64,000 nt of DNA from Drechslerella dactyloides (taxonomy: Eukaryota > Ascomycota > Orbiliomycetes > Orbiliales > Orbiliaceae), in contig JAGTWJ010000017.1 of the NCBI GenBank assembly GCA_020064725.1, forward strand, positions 2,294,001-2,358,000. Reading direction: 5' to 3'. Positions within the stretch are counted from its first letter, which is position 1. Each line of letters opens with the position of its first letter. Below, one piece after another: positions 25,921 to 36,603 of the stretch. The notes beneath the pieces were generated by a model, which ran no database searches, was not told the origin of the DNA, and saw nothing but the letters and a program-made list of their open reading frames with translations. Position numbers and translations under genes: made by a program.

Positions 25921-27310
25921 GTAAATATCGATATCAGTATACTAATTGAAGTATTTCGAAAATTATAGACTGGCGATGCCCTAATATATTGATGTGGGTC
26001 CACCAGCGTCGGTATCCTAAACAATGGATGGGTCCCAGCTGGGCGGCGGCTGATTGGGCCGAAAGAGGGCAGATGACGGCATCCTGCGTGGAAGGCGGTC
26101 AAACAAAGCAGCTTACAAACCGGCGAGACTGTCGAATGATGTCGAGACGGGGCCTGTTCGAGATGAATCGATATCCCCTTTCACAACGTGAACCTTCGAG
26201 GCCCTGCGACCGCAATTAACCCCCGGTGTCCCCTCTGAAGATCTACCGGGACGATACACGGACTACGAGTACGCAGACCGGTCGCCCAATGACACCGCAG
26301 GACGGGGCAGAGATAATATTACAGCCGTGCTGTGAGTGAGCCGTGAGCTGTGCGTGTGCGACTGCAAGCGAGGTGCTCCGGCTGAGTGCGACGGTGTGCG
26401 CTGCTGCTTGTGCTGCCTGCTGGCCCGGCTTGGCCCACCGCGTCCTCCTCTCTGCTACATCTCCGCCCTGCTTTGCAGTATATTCATCTCACTAGTACCG
26501 CTCTGTCCAGCCTGGCCGACGCACGTCGCGGATAGATCCTGTCGTTGTCCGACGTCTCCTCGTCCTATCTCTCTGCCGTGTAGCTTTGGCCATCTATCCG
26601 TTGTGAGCTAGCTAAGTAGCTAGGATTCACGCTGCTCCTACGAAACTGACTAGTGCCGGGCTGGGCTGCTGTTGATATACTTATATTGTTCTATCATCCC
26701 ATCTCATCCCCATCCTGGGACTCACTGACCCACGCTACGTATACCGGTACCGAGAACAATACTACCGCCGTTCCTGTTCTCACGTTTACTCCGCTTCCAC
26801 CGGAGGCTTATAAAACAAGTCGGTAAGACAGACAGCTGCGTTCTCGTTCTTCTTACGATTCTCCCCAAGCTACCCCTCTCTTGTTCGTACGTTACGTTTG
26901 TCTGCTATGATACGAATCGAATCGAATCGCCTGCTCGTCTAACGCTGACTCGACCCCTCCAGCTGCCCCTACTACCACGGCCGAGTCAGTTAGGTGGTGC
27001 AGGCAAAACGTACGCAAATCGCCTCCAGCATCCGTGCCAAGCTGGGGCAACGGTCCTACCCTCGACAGCCCCTCGGCCAGGTTGTTGCGTTAGCGTTTCC
27101 TCGCCGTATACGATACGTACATACTACATAAAAGTCCATATTGGTTACCGGGACGGTCGTTATCTCTTCTGGATTTATCTGTGGGAGAAGCGGGTAGTCA
27201 TCGCATGCTTGGGCTGCTGCGGCGCTTCGATACCAATACCGTTCGTTTGACGCAATCTCGTATACGTACGCACGTTGTCTGGCCACCGTCGCCCCGCCCC
27301 GTTACTCTCC

Positions 27311-27335
27311 TTCGCTCGCTCGCTCGCTCGCTCGA
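27311..27335. repeat. (TCGC)n tetranucleotide repeat
   Basis: About six tandem units of TCGC/GCTC lie 90-110 bp upstream of the septin start codon, probably in its 5' leader or promoter. Confidence 0.85.
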
Positions 27336-27421
27336 CGACGACGCATTGGTAGAACTAGGGATCGGAAATACGTAGTCTATCGTCTCTTTCGCTTCTATCC
27401 GCCGCGACGAACGAACGTACG

Positions 27422-29893
27422 ATGCGACCTGCGTCTGGGGACGTTTTAACTGGCCGGTCCAGGAAGCCCTCGGCTGCAGACATGTCCGGCGACGCTGCGA
27501 CGGCAGCAGCGTCCTCTTCGCCATCTATGATGACATATTTCCTCGCGAACGAGGCTACCATGTCGTCGAACGGCTTGTCCACCTCGCCGTCGCCTGGCGG
27601 GTCGGCGAGCGCACCGCATAATTCACGGCGGACGTCCGTAACGCACTCCGACGCCGAGGAGGTCCTGCTGCGGCGGCGCAGGCTGTCGATGAGGGATAGA
27701 GAGGACACGATCACGCCTGACACCCCGAAGATGGGGCTGTTTCTCTCCGCGTCGACAGCCGAGCAACCGTCTCGCGAAGATGAACTGGGAAGCGACTGCG
27801 GCGAGAAACCCGCAGTCGAGGGACTGGACTCGGAGCCCGTGACGGACGACGAGGACGCGGAACGCTCGTCCAACCTGTCGTTTCCTCTATCCATAACCGA
27901 CACTTTACCCCCCGGGTCGCCTGCGAAGCCGCTGCACCGGAACTTCTCGCCGGGCCCGCTGCCCACCCGCTCCCTCGCGAGCATGCGGAACGTCAGCTCA
28001 AAATCCCTCGTCGACACCCTCAGCGAGTGCGAGAACACGCCGCTGGATTTCCGGGACCGGACGCTCACGCGCGGGAAGAAGACGGAAATCATACGCGACC
28101 CCACCGTCGTCGAGAGCCTCGACAGCTCCGCGCTGTCGACGCAGTTCATCATGCCAACGATCAAAATGCCCAGTCGCCGGCCGTTCACCGCGCGCGGCAA
28201 GGAGCTCGGCCGGCTCAAGGTCCTCGTCGCGGGAGACTCGGGCATCGGCAAGACGTCGCTGATCAAATCGATCATTCAGGCGAACGAGGATATCGTCCAC
28301 GTGGACCCGTGGGTGTACACTACGCCGGACAGCTCGGTGACGTCCTCGTTCTACGGCGGGAAGGAGACGGTGGGGGCTACCAACACGCTTACGGAGATCT
28401 ATGGGAGCACGAAGCCGTATCCGACCTGGTGGAGCGACTTTGAGGATAGCAGGGTGCTGAGGCGGCGGAAGAGCACCGGAGAGACGGTGCTGGAGCGGAA
28501 TGTCTGCTTTGTCGATACGCCCGGCTATGGCGCCGGCACTTCGGTATGCTTCCTTCTTTCCTCTATATATACTTGCGGACACAGTATGGAGCTTGGCTAA
28601 CGGTGGGTATATAGTACTCTGAGTGCATAGAACCGGTCGTCAAGTATGTTGAGAGACAACTGGAGCGGACGACGTCCATTATGGGCGGGAGCGAAGGTGA
28701 CTTGCTGTCCTTCCTGACGGGCAACGGCTCGCCGCAGGTGGACGTCGTCCTCTACGTCATATTACATCGTAAGATTGCACTACCCTTCATCATCATGTTT
28801 GAAGTCAAGAGGCTGCAGGGCTAATAGTGTGGAAATAGGTGTCAAGCCGGTTGATATCGACTTTATGCGAAAGCTGGCGGGGCTGACGAATGTGCTACCT
28901 GTCATCGCGAAATCGGACACGCTGACGACCTCGCAGACGACGGAGCTCAAGCTGTCGATACTGAACGACCTGCGCAACGCGGGCATCCGCGCGTTTCTGT
29001 TCGGAAAATCCGCGGATGACGTCGCGCGAGGGCTGCCGTCCTGTCCGCCGTTCACGACTTCGTCAGCACAGGCGCCCGACGAGAGCATGGACGCCAGTCT
29101 GCTCATGAGCCCGGAATATGTGCCGCCGCTGGTGGCGAGCGAGCTGGACGAGCTGATCGGACACCTGTTCGACACCGACTACGCGGCGTGGCTGCGGCAT
29201 TCGAGCACGAAGAAGTTTCTAAGCTGGAAGGCGAACCATCCAGCGCTCAACCCGACGATAATACCCAACCCGTCGCTGACGCGGTCCGCGTCCGCGCAGC
29301 TGATCAGACCGCGGTTGCCGAGCTACGGCAGCCAAAGCCAGATCCACAGCCGCAGCCTCGTCCCCGTCTCCGGCACGGGCGTCGGGGCAGGCAACAGCGG
29401 GACGGCCAGCTCGTTCGTGCTCGCGCGGGTGGCGGACCACACGCGGCGCGAGGAGCACATGGCGCAGCTGCACCTGGCCAGATGGGCGGCGGACCTGCAA
29501 AAGTCGATCAAGGCCGAGAAGGACCGGTACGAGCGGCTGGCGAAGGGCGACCGCGCGATCTGGCTGACGGAGCGGCTTGGGGAGTGCGTTATCGATGGCA
29601 GCCTGGTGCCCGTGGATAAGACGGGCAAGATGCTGGTCAAGACGACGAACGGGGAGACGATGGCCGTGGAGCCGCTTGTGCGGTTCGGTAAGGGAGGGCG
29701 GCATCGTGTGGTCGGCGGGCTGGACCGGCGGGATCCGATGGGGTGGGTGAAGCTGACTGGGCGGGTGCGGCGCGGGGCGTACCTTCTCGTGCAGATTACC
29801 GGGACGGCAGGGGTGGTCGGGGTTGTGGCGATGGTGGTGGTCAAGTATGTGTTCGGGGGGTCGGTGGGATGGATGCACCGGCTGGGGATATAG
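27422..29893 (+). CDS. Divergent septin-type GTPase with C-terminal transmembrane segment
   Basis: Three exons, 27422-28543, 28615-28768 and 28839-29893, give 776 aa. A roughly 260-residue Ser-rich disordered N-terminus precedes a P-loop (GDSGIGKT, residues 271-278), a G3 motif (DTPGYG, about 366-371) and a G4-like AKSD where canonical septins have AKAD. Septin-type KPVDIDFMRKL lies between. A central segment with SPEYVPPLVASELDEL is followed by a charged, probably helical region. The last 40 residues hold a hydrophobic span (about 741-764, LLVQITGTAGVVGVVAMVVV) and then a short tail. Septins form membrane-associated filaments at septa and tips. A membrane anchor is not part of the classic fungal septins, so this is probably one of the uncharacterised extra septin-like groups of Pezizomycotina. 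Nucleotide hydrolysis is uncertain. Confidence 0.9.
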
Positions 29894-31095
29894 ACGCGAG
29901 GCGGTCGCCCGCTCCTCTCTTCTTCGTTTTCACTTCCAACATTTCCCTTTGCTGATGTCTTCTTCCTCTTCTACAGTTTTGTCCTTTGATCTTGTCGATT
30001 GCGTTATTTGGTTGTCTTCCAGCAAGCTTTTTGATACGAACGGATGTTCACTCGACGATTGATGCCCTGCTCTCCGCTCAGCATTGTTCTTTCGATACAC
30101 GGGTTTATTGAATTCTTACTAATCTGCTTTCTTGAAGACGATGCTTGTGCATGCTTGGCTTTGTATACTGCTGTTGAAGATGTCCGTTCTGTTCTGTTAT
30201 ACTATCATCATTGCGGGGCGCTGGAGTCTGCTGGGACTTTTGTACTATTTATATTACATCCTGTTCTGTTCTGTATGTAACTACTATGTAGCCCGTATTC
30301 GAATTCCACTCTATCCACCGGCTCCACGGTGTCATATCACGGTGCGTATATTGATAAGGATGCGGTTGGGGCGCCAAGGTGGCTGATGTGCGAGGGTGTG
30401 TGGAGTGGTAGTTATCCCCAACATCTGGTGTTGTATCTTATCGCTGCTTCAGGCGTCGAGGTACCTGATCTGGATCCTCCTCTCTCCCCACGCCCTTCCA
30501 TCAACTTCCTTCTATCAAAATCATACCAGACGTTCCCACGAGCGTCAACTGCTACCGCACGCTACGAATTGGTTCTCACTGCCCTCTACGCGCGTTCAAC
30601 GTCGATTGCATCACGGTATCGCCCTGGTTACCACCTAGTAAGCTCCCAGCCCTTGAACTCATCCACCCAGCCCTGCTGCTTCACACACCGTACAATACCT
30701 GGTACACGACGTATCTGGTCACAGATACACTGTTGCATTGCATAGCTGTTGGGATATGAGCAATGCTGCAACTGATAGCAGATGGAAGGATGACGCTAAC
30801 TGCTGCATGCATGCAGCGTTTGACAAGCGAGAAGCTCGGAAGCAGACTGCAGGACCGACCGACCAGACTTGCAGGCTGAACAGAACGGCAAGCCAGGCAG
30901 GACGGCGGACTTATCTATCGAATCGGTTGCTCTCGATCGGGATACATTGTACTGTACGGAGGAAGCGCTGCTCCCTATCTCTGCCGTCATTCCTGCGATT
31001 ACCTCTTTTCGCTGGTATTTCATCTTAATACCGTGGTTTTCAAGGCGACGCAGCGGTCAACTGTGCGACCGAATTGAAGGGAAGATATATTGAAT
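29894..31095. other. Intergenic region between the septin and YIPPHLR-protein genes
   Basis: T-rich 3' flank to about 30.3 kb, then mixed DNA. A palindrome with two overlapping TGCATGCA copies (CTGCATGCATGCAG) lies at 30803-30816, about 280 bp before the next start. The open frames are short, overlapping and featureless. Confidence 0.55.
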
Positions 31096-32625
31096 ATGTC
31101 GGAATCTACGCCCTCGACCGTCAGCGACATTTCGCTCGCCGCGCCGACCAACTCCTCGGGAGACCTTACATTCGGCAGCGAACCGCCCCGAGAACCCGTC
31201 AAGCCCGCCTACATCCCGCCGCACCTCCGACACGTAGCTTCGCTGCCCGCTGCGCAAGCAAGTCCCTACACGCTGCCGCAGCAGTACTTCCCAGCCTCGG
31301 CGATATTCGCACATTACGGCGTCGTGCACGGCGGCACGATCAATCCATCGATCAACAACCACCGGCTGCTGGCGTACGTGCTCATCTTTCTGAATCAGCA
31401 CCCGCAGTATCCGGATAAGATATTCGTAAAGTCGCACTTGGACTTGATTTTCAAGCGCGAGAACGGCGAGGAGCTCAATCCGCTGCTGGAGGGACTGCTC
31501 GTGCCGCTGTTCGAGGAGGAGAAGCGGGGTGGTGGCGGAAATGGCGGCGGTGGTGGTGGTGGTGGTGGGGCGCGCGCGTTCCGGTTCCGCGGGTGGGCTC
31601 GGGTTGCGGGTGCGCAGCGACTCGTCAAGGGTAGCGAGGCGCTCATCGACATGTTGATTATGAAGTGGCGACGAGACACGCCGCGCCGCAGCGGGTGGAA
31701 GGTGCAGATGCTGGAACGCGAACGGGAGCGCGAGCGCATTGCGGCTGGTGAAGCGACGGTTACGACGACGGTGGAGAAGAGTGCGAATGGCGAGAAGCTT
31801 GTTGTCGAGAATTGTGTGTTCAAGGACGATCCGGACGACGAAGTCGAGGAGGAGGGGAAGAAAGCGGAGAAGGAGACGAAGGTCGAAGGTACCATTGCGC
31901 AGAAGCTTGAGAAAACGGCGCCGCGCAGCGAGATGGCGTGGAAGAATTCGCTCAGCGTCGATTGGGCTGTTGTCACGCTCGAGCTCGTCGACTGCGATAA
32001 GGGCAATCCCATGCATGGCCCACCCGTCCAGCTTACCGCGCCGGCATTCGTCAATTTCGACGATGACAACTATAACAAGAAGGACGACGAGAAACCTCAA
32101 GCGGAGGAGAAGATTGTCCGCGAGAAGAAACCAGAAAAACCAATCGACGAGGACATCGAGGAACTGCTGGCGTCGACCGACTCGATTTCCCTGGCAGCTG
32201 CAGTCGAAAAGAAAGACGCGGACCCGGTGCACCGGTTCGGCACAGACGGCGCAGACGACGCCGTCCTGGTCAACGACGACCTCGACTCAGCCTCCATCCC
32301 ATCGTCGCCGCTGCTCGAGCCTTCGACGCCGAAGAAAGGGTCAGCCGTAAACCTACCCGCCTACGCGCTAGCCAAGTCCTGGGACGACGGTGCCCTGCGA
32401 CTACCCGAGAAGAACGGGCAGGGACTGGCGGTCAGCAGTGAGGACATCTCCGCATCGTACATGTCCGCTGGTGCCTCGAGTGTCGCCGACGACTTTGCGG
32501 CGATGAGCGCAACGGATACGGAAGCGGAGGAGAGCGACCGCTGGAGTGAGCTGAGCGAGCACGAGCGGGAGGACGAGCACTGGATGGCCGTCGAGCGCGG
32601 TGGTATGGCGAGGGAGGTGTTTTAA
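31096..32625 (+). CDS. Conserved fungal YIPPHLR-motif protein, function unknown (509 aa)
   Basis: Single exon. The start is the ATG at 31096. Residues about 37-45 read AYIPPHLRH, a short motif found in several RNA- and translation-linked proteins. A globular part (about 70-210) contains HGGTINPSINNHRLLAYVLIF, a FRGWARVAGAQRLVKGSEAL block and a KWRRDTPRR stretch. A later AWKNSLSVDWAVVTLEL segment (about 281-297) completes what I recall as the conserved core of an uncharacterised Pezizomycotina family. The rest is acidic and disordered, with a DRWSELSEHEREDEHW-like end. A Gly run of about nine codons (GGT/GGC, near 31540-31570) interrupts the core and may vary in length. No catalytic signature, signal peptide or membrane segment is seen. 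A role in RNA metabolism is only a guess. Confidence 0.85.
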   Translation: MSESTPSTVSDISLAAPTNSSGDLTFGSEPPREPVKPAYIPPHLRHVASLPAAQASPYTLPQQYFPASAIFAHYGVVHGGTINPSINNHRLLAYVLIFLNQHPQYPDKIFVKSHLDLIFKRENGEELNPLLEGLLVPLFEEEKRGGGGNGGGGGGGGGARAFRFRGWARVAGAQRLVKGSEALIDMLIMKWRRDTPRRSGWKVQMLERERERERIAAGEATVTTTVEKSANGEKLVVENCVFKDDPDDEVEEEGKKAEKETKVEGTIAQKLEKTAPRSEMAWKNSLSVDWAVVTLELVDCDKGNPMHGPPVQLTAPAFVNFDDDNYNKKDDEKPQAEEKIVREKKPEKPIDEDIEELLASTDSISLAAAVEKKDADPVHRFGTDGADDAVLVNDDLDSASIPSSPLLEPSTPKKGSAVNLPAYALAKSWDDGALRLPEKNGQGLAVSSEDISASYMSAGASSVADDFAAMSATDTEAEESDRWSELSEHEREDEHWMAVERGGMAREVF

Positions 32626-33281
32626 TGGACTGACATGATATGTGGCGACGACGGATGTTTATCAGATTGCGAACGAACAAGCTGGCGTTTCGGAAGGATA
32701 AGGATATGGATATGGATAACGAACACTGGGATATTTGAGGACAGGTTGGATTGATCGAACTTTTCATACGATACGTCATTACTGGATTTCTGCATGCTGG
32801 TGCTGTTTCCTATTTTGTGAGTGTGCATATCGGATGCATGCACGATTTTACTTTGCTCTAGCGGCGTTCGAGGTGGACTGGACATCGACGGCGGAGGGGC
32901 GCAATTGCAGACTGCGAAATCGACGGTACCTTATATGCTCTGCTGCATTATTGTCATGATCATAGCTCTAATTAGGTAGCTTCTATCCAAATACAAGACT
33001 GGTTCTTAATATAGCAGGCTCGAGCTCTTTCTGGATGCGGGTGAGTTCGAGGTTTATAAAGTAGCTTGGGTGACAGCTCAACGACATGCAACACACTTGG
33101 CGGCAACATCACACGTCACTCGACATTCCATTCCGCCGCACGTCGTCGACACGACACGATACATATACGATACGGCACGGTGCGCATCCCACCATGCAGG
33201 ATACGGATACGCATACATGATATGACACGGTAGAGAGGATACCTACCTACCTACCTACCTACCTACACACACACGCACGCA
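32626..33281. other. Intergenic region upstream of the sirtuin gene
   Basis: No coding signal. TGCATGCA lies at 32835. The segment just before the sirtuin start ends in a perfect ACCT repeat followed by CA dinucleotides. Confidence 0.6.
33241..33265. repeat. (ACCT)n microsatellite next to the sirtuin start
   Basis: Six perfect tetranucleotide units are followed by an alternating CA stretch that ends within about 10 bp of the predicted ATG at 33282, so the repeat is probably in the 5' leader. Confidence 0.9.
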
Positions 33282-34567
33282 ATGCTCCTCCGCATCCCCT
33301 ACACCGCCCCATTCACCGCCCTCCCGCCGCTGCCGTCGTCCGCGACAACCCTCCCTGCCGCCGTCACCGCCGTCGCCAATTTCCTCGCACACGCGCGCTC
33401 GACGGTCGTTCTGTCCGGCGCGGGGATATCTGTCGCCTCGGGACTGCCGGACTATAGAGGGGCGAAGGGCACGTATACGTTGAATAAAGAGTATCGGCCG
33501 ACGTTCTTCAGCGAGTTTGTGCACGGGGATCGCGCGCGGCGACGGTATTGGGCGAGGAGTTTCCTGGGGTGGCGCGGGGTCGAGGGGGTGAGGCCGAATC
33601 GGGGCCATGATGCTGTTGCGAGGCTGTGGAGGGGCGGATGGGTTGGCGGGGTCGTCACGCAGAGTACGTTCATACCGTCTAGCTATTCTATATCCTCGCT
33701 CCTTACACGGCTTTCCCATTATTTAGCGTTTAACAGATATTGCGTGTCAATGTGTGGGGATATTGTGTGTACTGCAGTATCGCTGATTGGTGATATATGG
33801 TAGACGTCGACTCGCTGCACACAGCCGCGGACGCGGACCTCCCAGTCACAAACCTCCACGGCCTCCTCGCCACCATCGTCTGCCTCACCTGCCGCACAAC
33901 ATACCCGCGCGCGGCCTTCCAACTCGCCCTCCGCACGCTCAACCCGTCGTGGGCCGCCTTCCTCGACCAGCTGCGCGAGGACCCGAGCACCCCCGTCCGC
34001 CGAAATCCAGACGGCGACATCGACGTCCCCGGCGTCGAGTACGAGTCCTTCCGGTACCCGCCGTGCAAGACGTGTCTTGAAAATCCAGCCTATCGAGGCC
34101 GGACACCCGTTGACAACGACGGCGCCGCGCTGCCGTCAACGGTACGGTTTCACAGCGAGGCTGATACACAGGGACATGCACATGTGCCGGGTGTCTTGAA
34201 GCCCACACTTGTCTTTTTCGGCGAGAGCGTATTGCAGGCGGTGAAAGATGAAGCGGAGGCGCGCGTGGACGCTGCAGACGCGATATTGGTGCTCGGCAGC
34301 AGTCTGGCGACGTACAGCGCCTGGCGACTGGTGCGGCGCGCGCGGGAGCAGGGGAAGAAGATTGGCGTTGTGAACCTCGGCGGGGTGAGAGGGGAAGCGG
34401 AGTTTTGGAGCGACGGCGGGGGGAGGGTGGGCGCGAGGTATCGGCTGGGGGATGGGAGGGACGGTGTGAGGGTGGAGTTTGACGTGGGTGAGGTGCTGGA
34501 TGGGGCTGTCGAGGTGCTATTACGGACGGACCAGCGGGAGAAGAATATCCTCGCGGCTCATGCGTAA
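33282..34567 (+). CDS. SIRT4-like (class II) NAD-dependent sirtuin, probably mitochondrial
   Basis: Two exons, 33282-33663 and 33804-34567, give 381 aa. The intron splits the TQNVDSLH motif (TQ / NVDSLH), which joins correctly. NAD-binding GAGIS is at residues 46-50, with GLPDYRG after it. The catalytic His is H146 in NLHG. The zinc site has C154-x2-C157 and C215-x2-C218. A KPTLVFFGE block and a LVLGSSL block complete the Rossmann fold. The long gap between the Cys pairs and the PDYRG wording fit SIRT4-like class II enzymes (lipoamidase, ADP-ribosyl or deacylase activities in the family). The N-terminus lacks acidic residues for the first 60 positions and could be a matrix-targeting sequence; this is inferred. 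A Gly-rich insertion (about residues 310-345) is unusual. Confidence 0.93.
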
Positions 34568-34889
34568 ACATCTAGATTATCATAGATATTGCTATCAATG
34601 TATTGGTCTTAGGTATCTGATATAAGCACGGTGAACAGAGTCCATAAGACATGTATCATCTTGACCAATCTCCTACATACATGCAAGACTAATTGAAGGC
34701 CCTTCCTACATTCTTCTTTGCATCTGAATATATGCTTCACACAGTGGCTCTCCTAACAGCTCCCTTATTCTGTATTTATATGTAGCAAAATTGAAAAGGG
34801 AACTTCTTGAAAGCTTTGTAGGAGAGATCTGGTGGAACGAGTCGAAACAATCGATGAGGTCAATCGATAGAAGCGTCCCTAAGAACGTG
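34568..34889. other. Spacer between the sirtuin gene and the orphan unit
   Basis: AT-rich, no gene supported. A minus-strand frame at 34706-34984 reads as a hydrophobic span plus a basic tail and overlaps the end of the orphan exon in another frame. It could be an alternative 3' exon of that unit but lacks clear splice sites. Confidence 0.4.
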
Positions 34890-35350
34890 TTAAAATCGTG
34901 TCTGCGTGTCCATGCGCACATATACAAAACAGGAAACAGCAGCAGCATAACAATTGGTCTTATAGCAATACATATGCCGATCATTTATCTGGAATCGAAG
35001 TTTGATTGATGGAGGTCCATTATATGGAACTTTCATAAGGATTCGTTTGATGATATCCAGGTCTTTTGTTCCTGCATCCACTTTTCCTTCTACTCTTGTC
35101 ATAGTATTTGTTTTCTTGGCAGTTTCTTCACGAACTGGGTCTTTTGCTTCGTTGATTTCTTGTTTGAATAAAGGCTTTGCCTTCTCGATTTCATCTTTGG
35201 TAGCACCATATAGACCGAAGTCTAGTAGACTGCGACCCAAAACCTATAGAAACAACAGATTAGTACCATAAATAATATTTTATCTTTATCCTTAGAAACA
35301 TGCGGGCTCACCAAAGCCGCAGACGACTCCGCGATATATTTAATAAGATG
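34890..35350 (-). pseudogene. Second, 5'-truncated copy of the orphan exon unit
   Basis: Two exon-like segments on the minus strand mirror those of the unit just upstream. A short one ends at 35312 (open for 13 codons, YIAESSAAL at its end), followed by a GTGAGC...CTATAG intron. The second segment, 35243-34890, is a 117-codon open stretch ending in TAA. Its product is lysine- and glutamate-rich and probably helical (ATKDEIEKAKPLFKQEI), with a Cys/Tyr-rich end. No ATG or full first exon is left: an in-frame TAG precedes the short exon, and only about 20 bp remain of the first-exon end with the shared TACTGCTGG donor flank. It may be a relic or an alternative 3' end of its neighbour. No known domain. 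Confidence 0.4.
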
Positions 35351-35458
35351 CTACTCGGTAAGCGCATCTCTTATATAGGTGACCTCTGTACTTCAAGGAT
35401 AGTATACTATTCGAGAACGCACCCAGCAGTACTCCCTGGCCTCCGGGGATGGGTATCA

Positions 35459-36174
35459 TTATCGTATGAAGTCAGGGGCAGGCTCTTTATTCAAGGCTGG
35501 GTCCTCGATTGGATCACCGAGAATTTTGGCTTTAACCGGCGTGAGGTTTTGGCCGAGCGAATCAAGGCGGTGTCCTGTAGCTTCCAGCCCGCCCTTCATT
35601 TTCGTTTCGAGGCTTGTTATAGTCTTGCCTATTTTCGCTATTTCGGATTGAGTGGACCTATATGCGCGGACAGCAGATACTGTGTCTTCGACGAACTATA
35701 TAGGTACTACAGATTAGTAAGGATCTCATTTTATCTCGAGAACAGACGGGCTCACGCTCACCAGCACTGCTGCTCCTCCAAAAATGGCCATTAAGATATT
35801 ACACTCATTCCTCATCCGTTTCACCTCCGGGCTTGCACTATTCGCACCGATCTTACTAGTGCACTATAGATTTTCACGTGTTAGTTTAACTGTTCTATTC
35901 GAGAGCGCACCCAGCAGTACATACTAATCGTCGGCGTGTGGCCACGGTTGCGAAGCGTGCCTGCGCCGGTTGGAATGTTCGGGCACCGGTTTGATATGTG
36001 CGGAGCATATTGGAAATTTGTTTGTGCAGCTTGCAAAGGGAGTTGACCGGTGACCTGCTTCTCTATCGATCTGATTATACCAGTTGCTACGGGCGGTAAG
36101 ACGTCGTCGCGTACAGCATGAGCAGACGGAAATATGACGAAGAGATGGATTGCTGGCGGACTTGATGGTGGTGG
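35459..36174 (-). CDS. Unrecognised multi-exon orphan gene (5' end not resolved)
   Basis: Three exons on the minus strand stay in frame: up to 36174-35911 (88 codons open), 35863-35762 (34 codons) and 35695-35459 (78 codons plus TAA). The introns have GTGCGC...CTAAC...CTATAG and GTGAGC...TACTAAT...TATATAG signals. The product starts Pro/Ser-rich, then carries a short hydrophobic stretch across the second intron (NILMAIFGGAAVLFVEDTVS). A probable coiled coil follows (TQSEIAKIGKTITSLETKMK) and a Pro/Asp-rich end. No ATG lies in the first exon and a stop precedes it, so a 5' exon must exist or the gene is broken. I recognise no family. A second copy of its last exons follows immediately downstream, and a third relic lies at about 41.5 kb. 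Confidence 0.5.
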
Positions 36175-36488
36175 TCAGAGTTTGGAAGAAAGAGAGGCTG
36201 GTGAAAGCTTAACACAGTGATCTGGTTATGATTGAACGCAGAATGAGCTTGCGCTCATTATATTGAGGCAACAATTTGAATTATGTATTAGTCTTGAAGC
36301 CAGAATTACGTATCACTCACTTCTACATACAAATCCTAAATTTTTATCTGACATACATACTTCTTGTATGCATGGCAATAAAAAACACTATGGAGACGAC
36401 AATCTATAAATGCTGGCAGTATAACACTAAAACAACACACCGATGTCGATAAGAATCGCCAAAAAAGAGAAGCGGACGCAAAAAGTTA

Positions 36489-36603
36489 TGGAATTGCCCG
36501 GATTTGAACCGGGGACCTTTTCAAGAATCGATGATTCCCAAACTCTTTAACGAGTCAAATTCACTCATGCGAATGAAACGTTCTACCCCTGAACTACAAT
36601 CCC
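36489..36603 (-). tRNA. tRNA-Ala (anticodon CGC) with a 43-bp intron
   Basis: On the minus strand the 5' GGGATTG pairs with the 3' CAATTCC, giving a seven-pair acceptor stem with G3-U70, the alanine identity element, and discriminator A73. The D arm (GTTC...GAAC), anticodon stem (TTTCA/TGAAA) and T arm (CCCGG TTCAAAT CCGGG) all close. The anticodon loop reads TTCGCAT, so the anticodon is CGC (codon GCG). The intron, 36567-36525, follows position 37, the standard place for nuclear tRNA introns. The mature tRNA is 72 nt before CCA addition. No CCA is encoded, as expected for a nuclear gene. A T-run near 36646-36650 or just past the 3' end could act as a Pol III stop. Confidence 0.93.

Larger units (their letters stand above)
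24810..27421. other. 3' flank of the G3BP-like gene and upstream region of the septin gene
   Basis: Strongly T-rich DNA to about 25.6 kb suggests a 3' UTR and terminator zone; the hydrophobic frames here (25131-25620) follow from poly-T. A degenerate 5-bp tandem array sits at 25866-25920 and TCGC units at 27311-27335. No gene is supported. Confidence 0.55.

Noticed and set aside
28780..29880. Long antisense and shifted frames over the septin third exon
   Set aside because: High GC suppresses stops; the sense frame carries septin motifs through three exons, so the others are shadows.
34706..34984. 92-codon membrane-like frame downstream of the orphan unit
   Set aside because: It overlaps the orphan exon in another frame and has no clear acceptor or ATG context; kept only as a possible alternative end.
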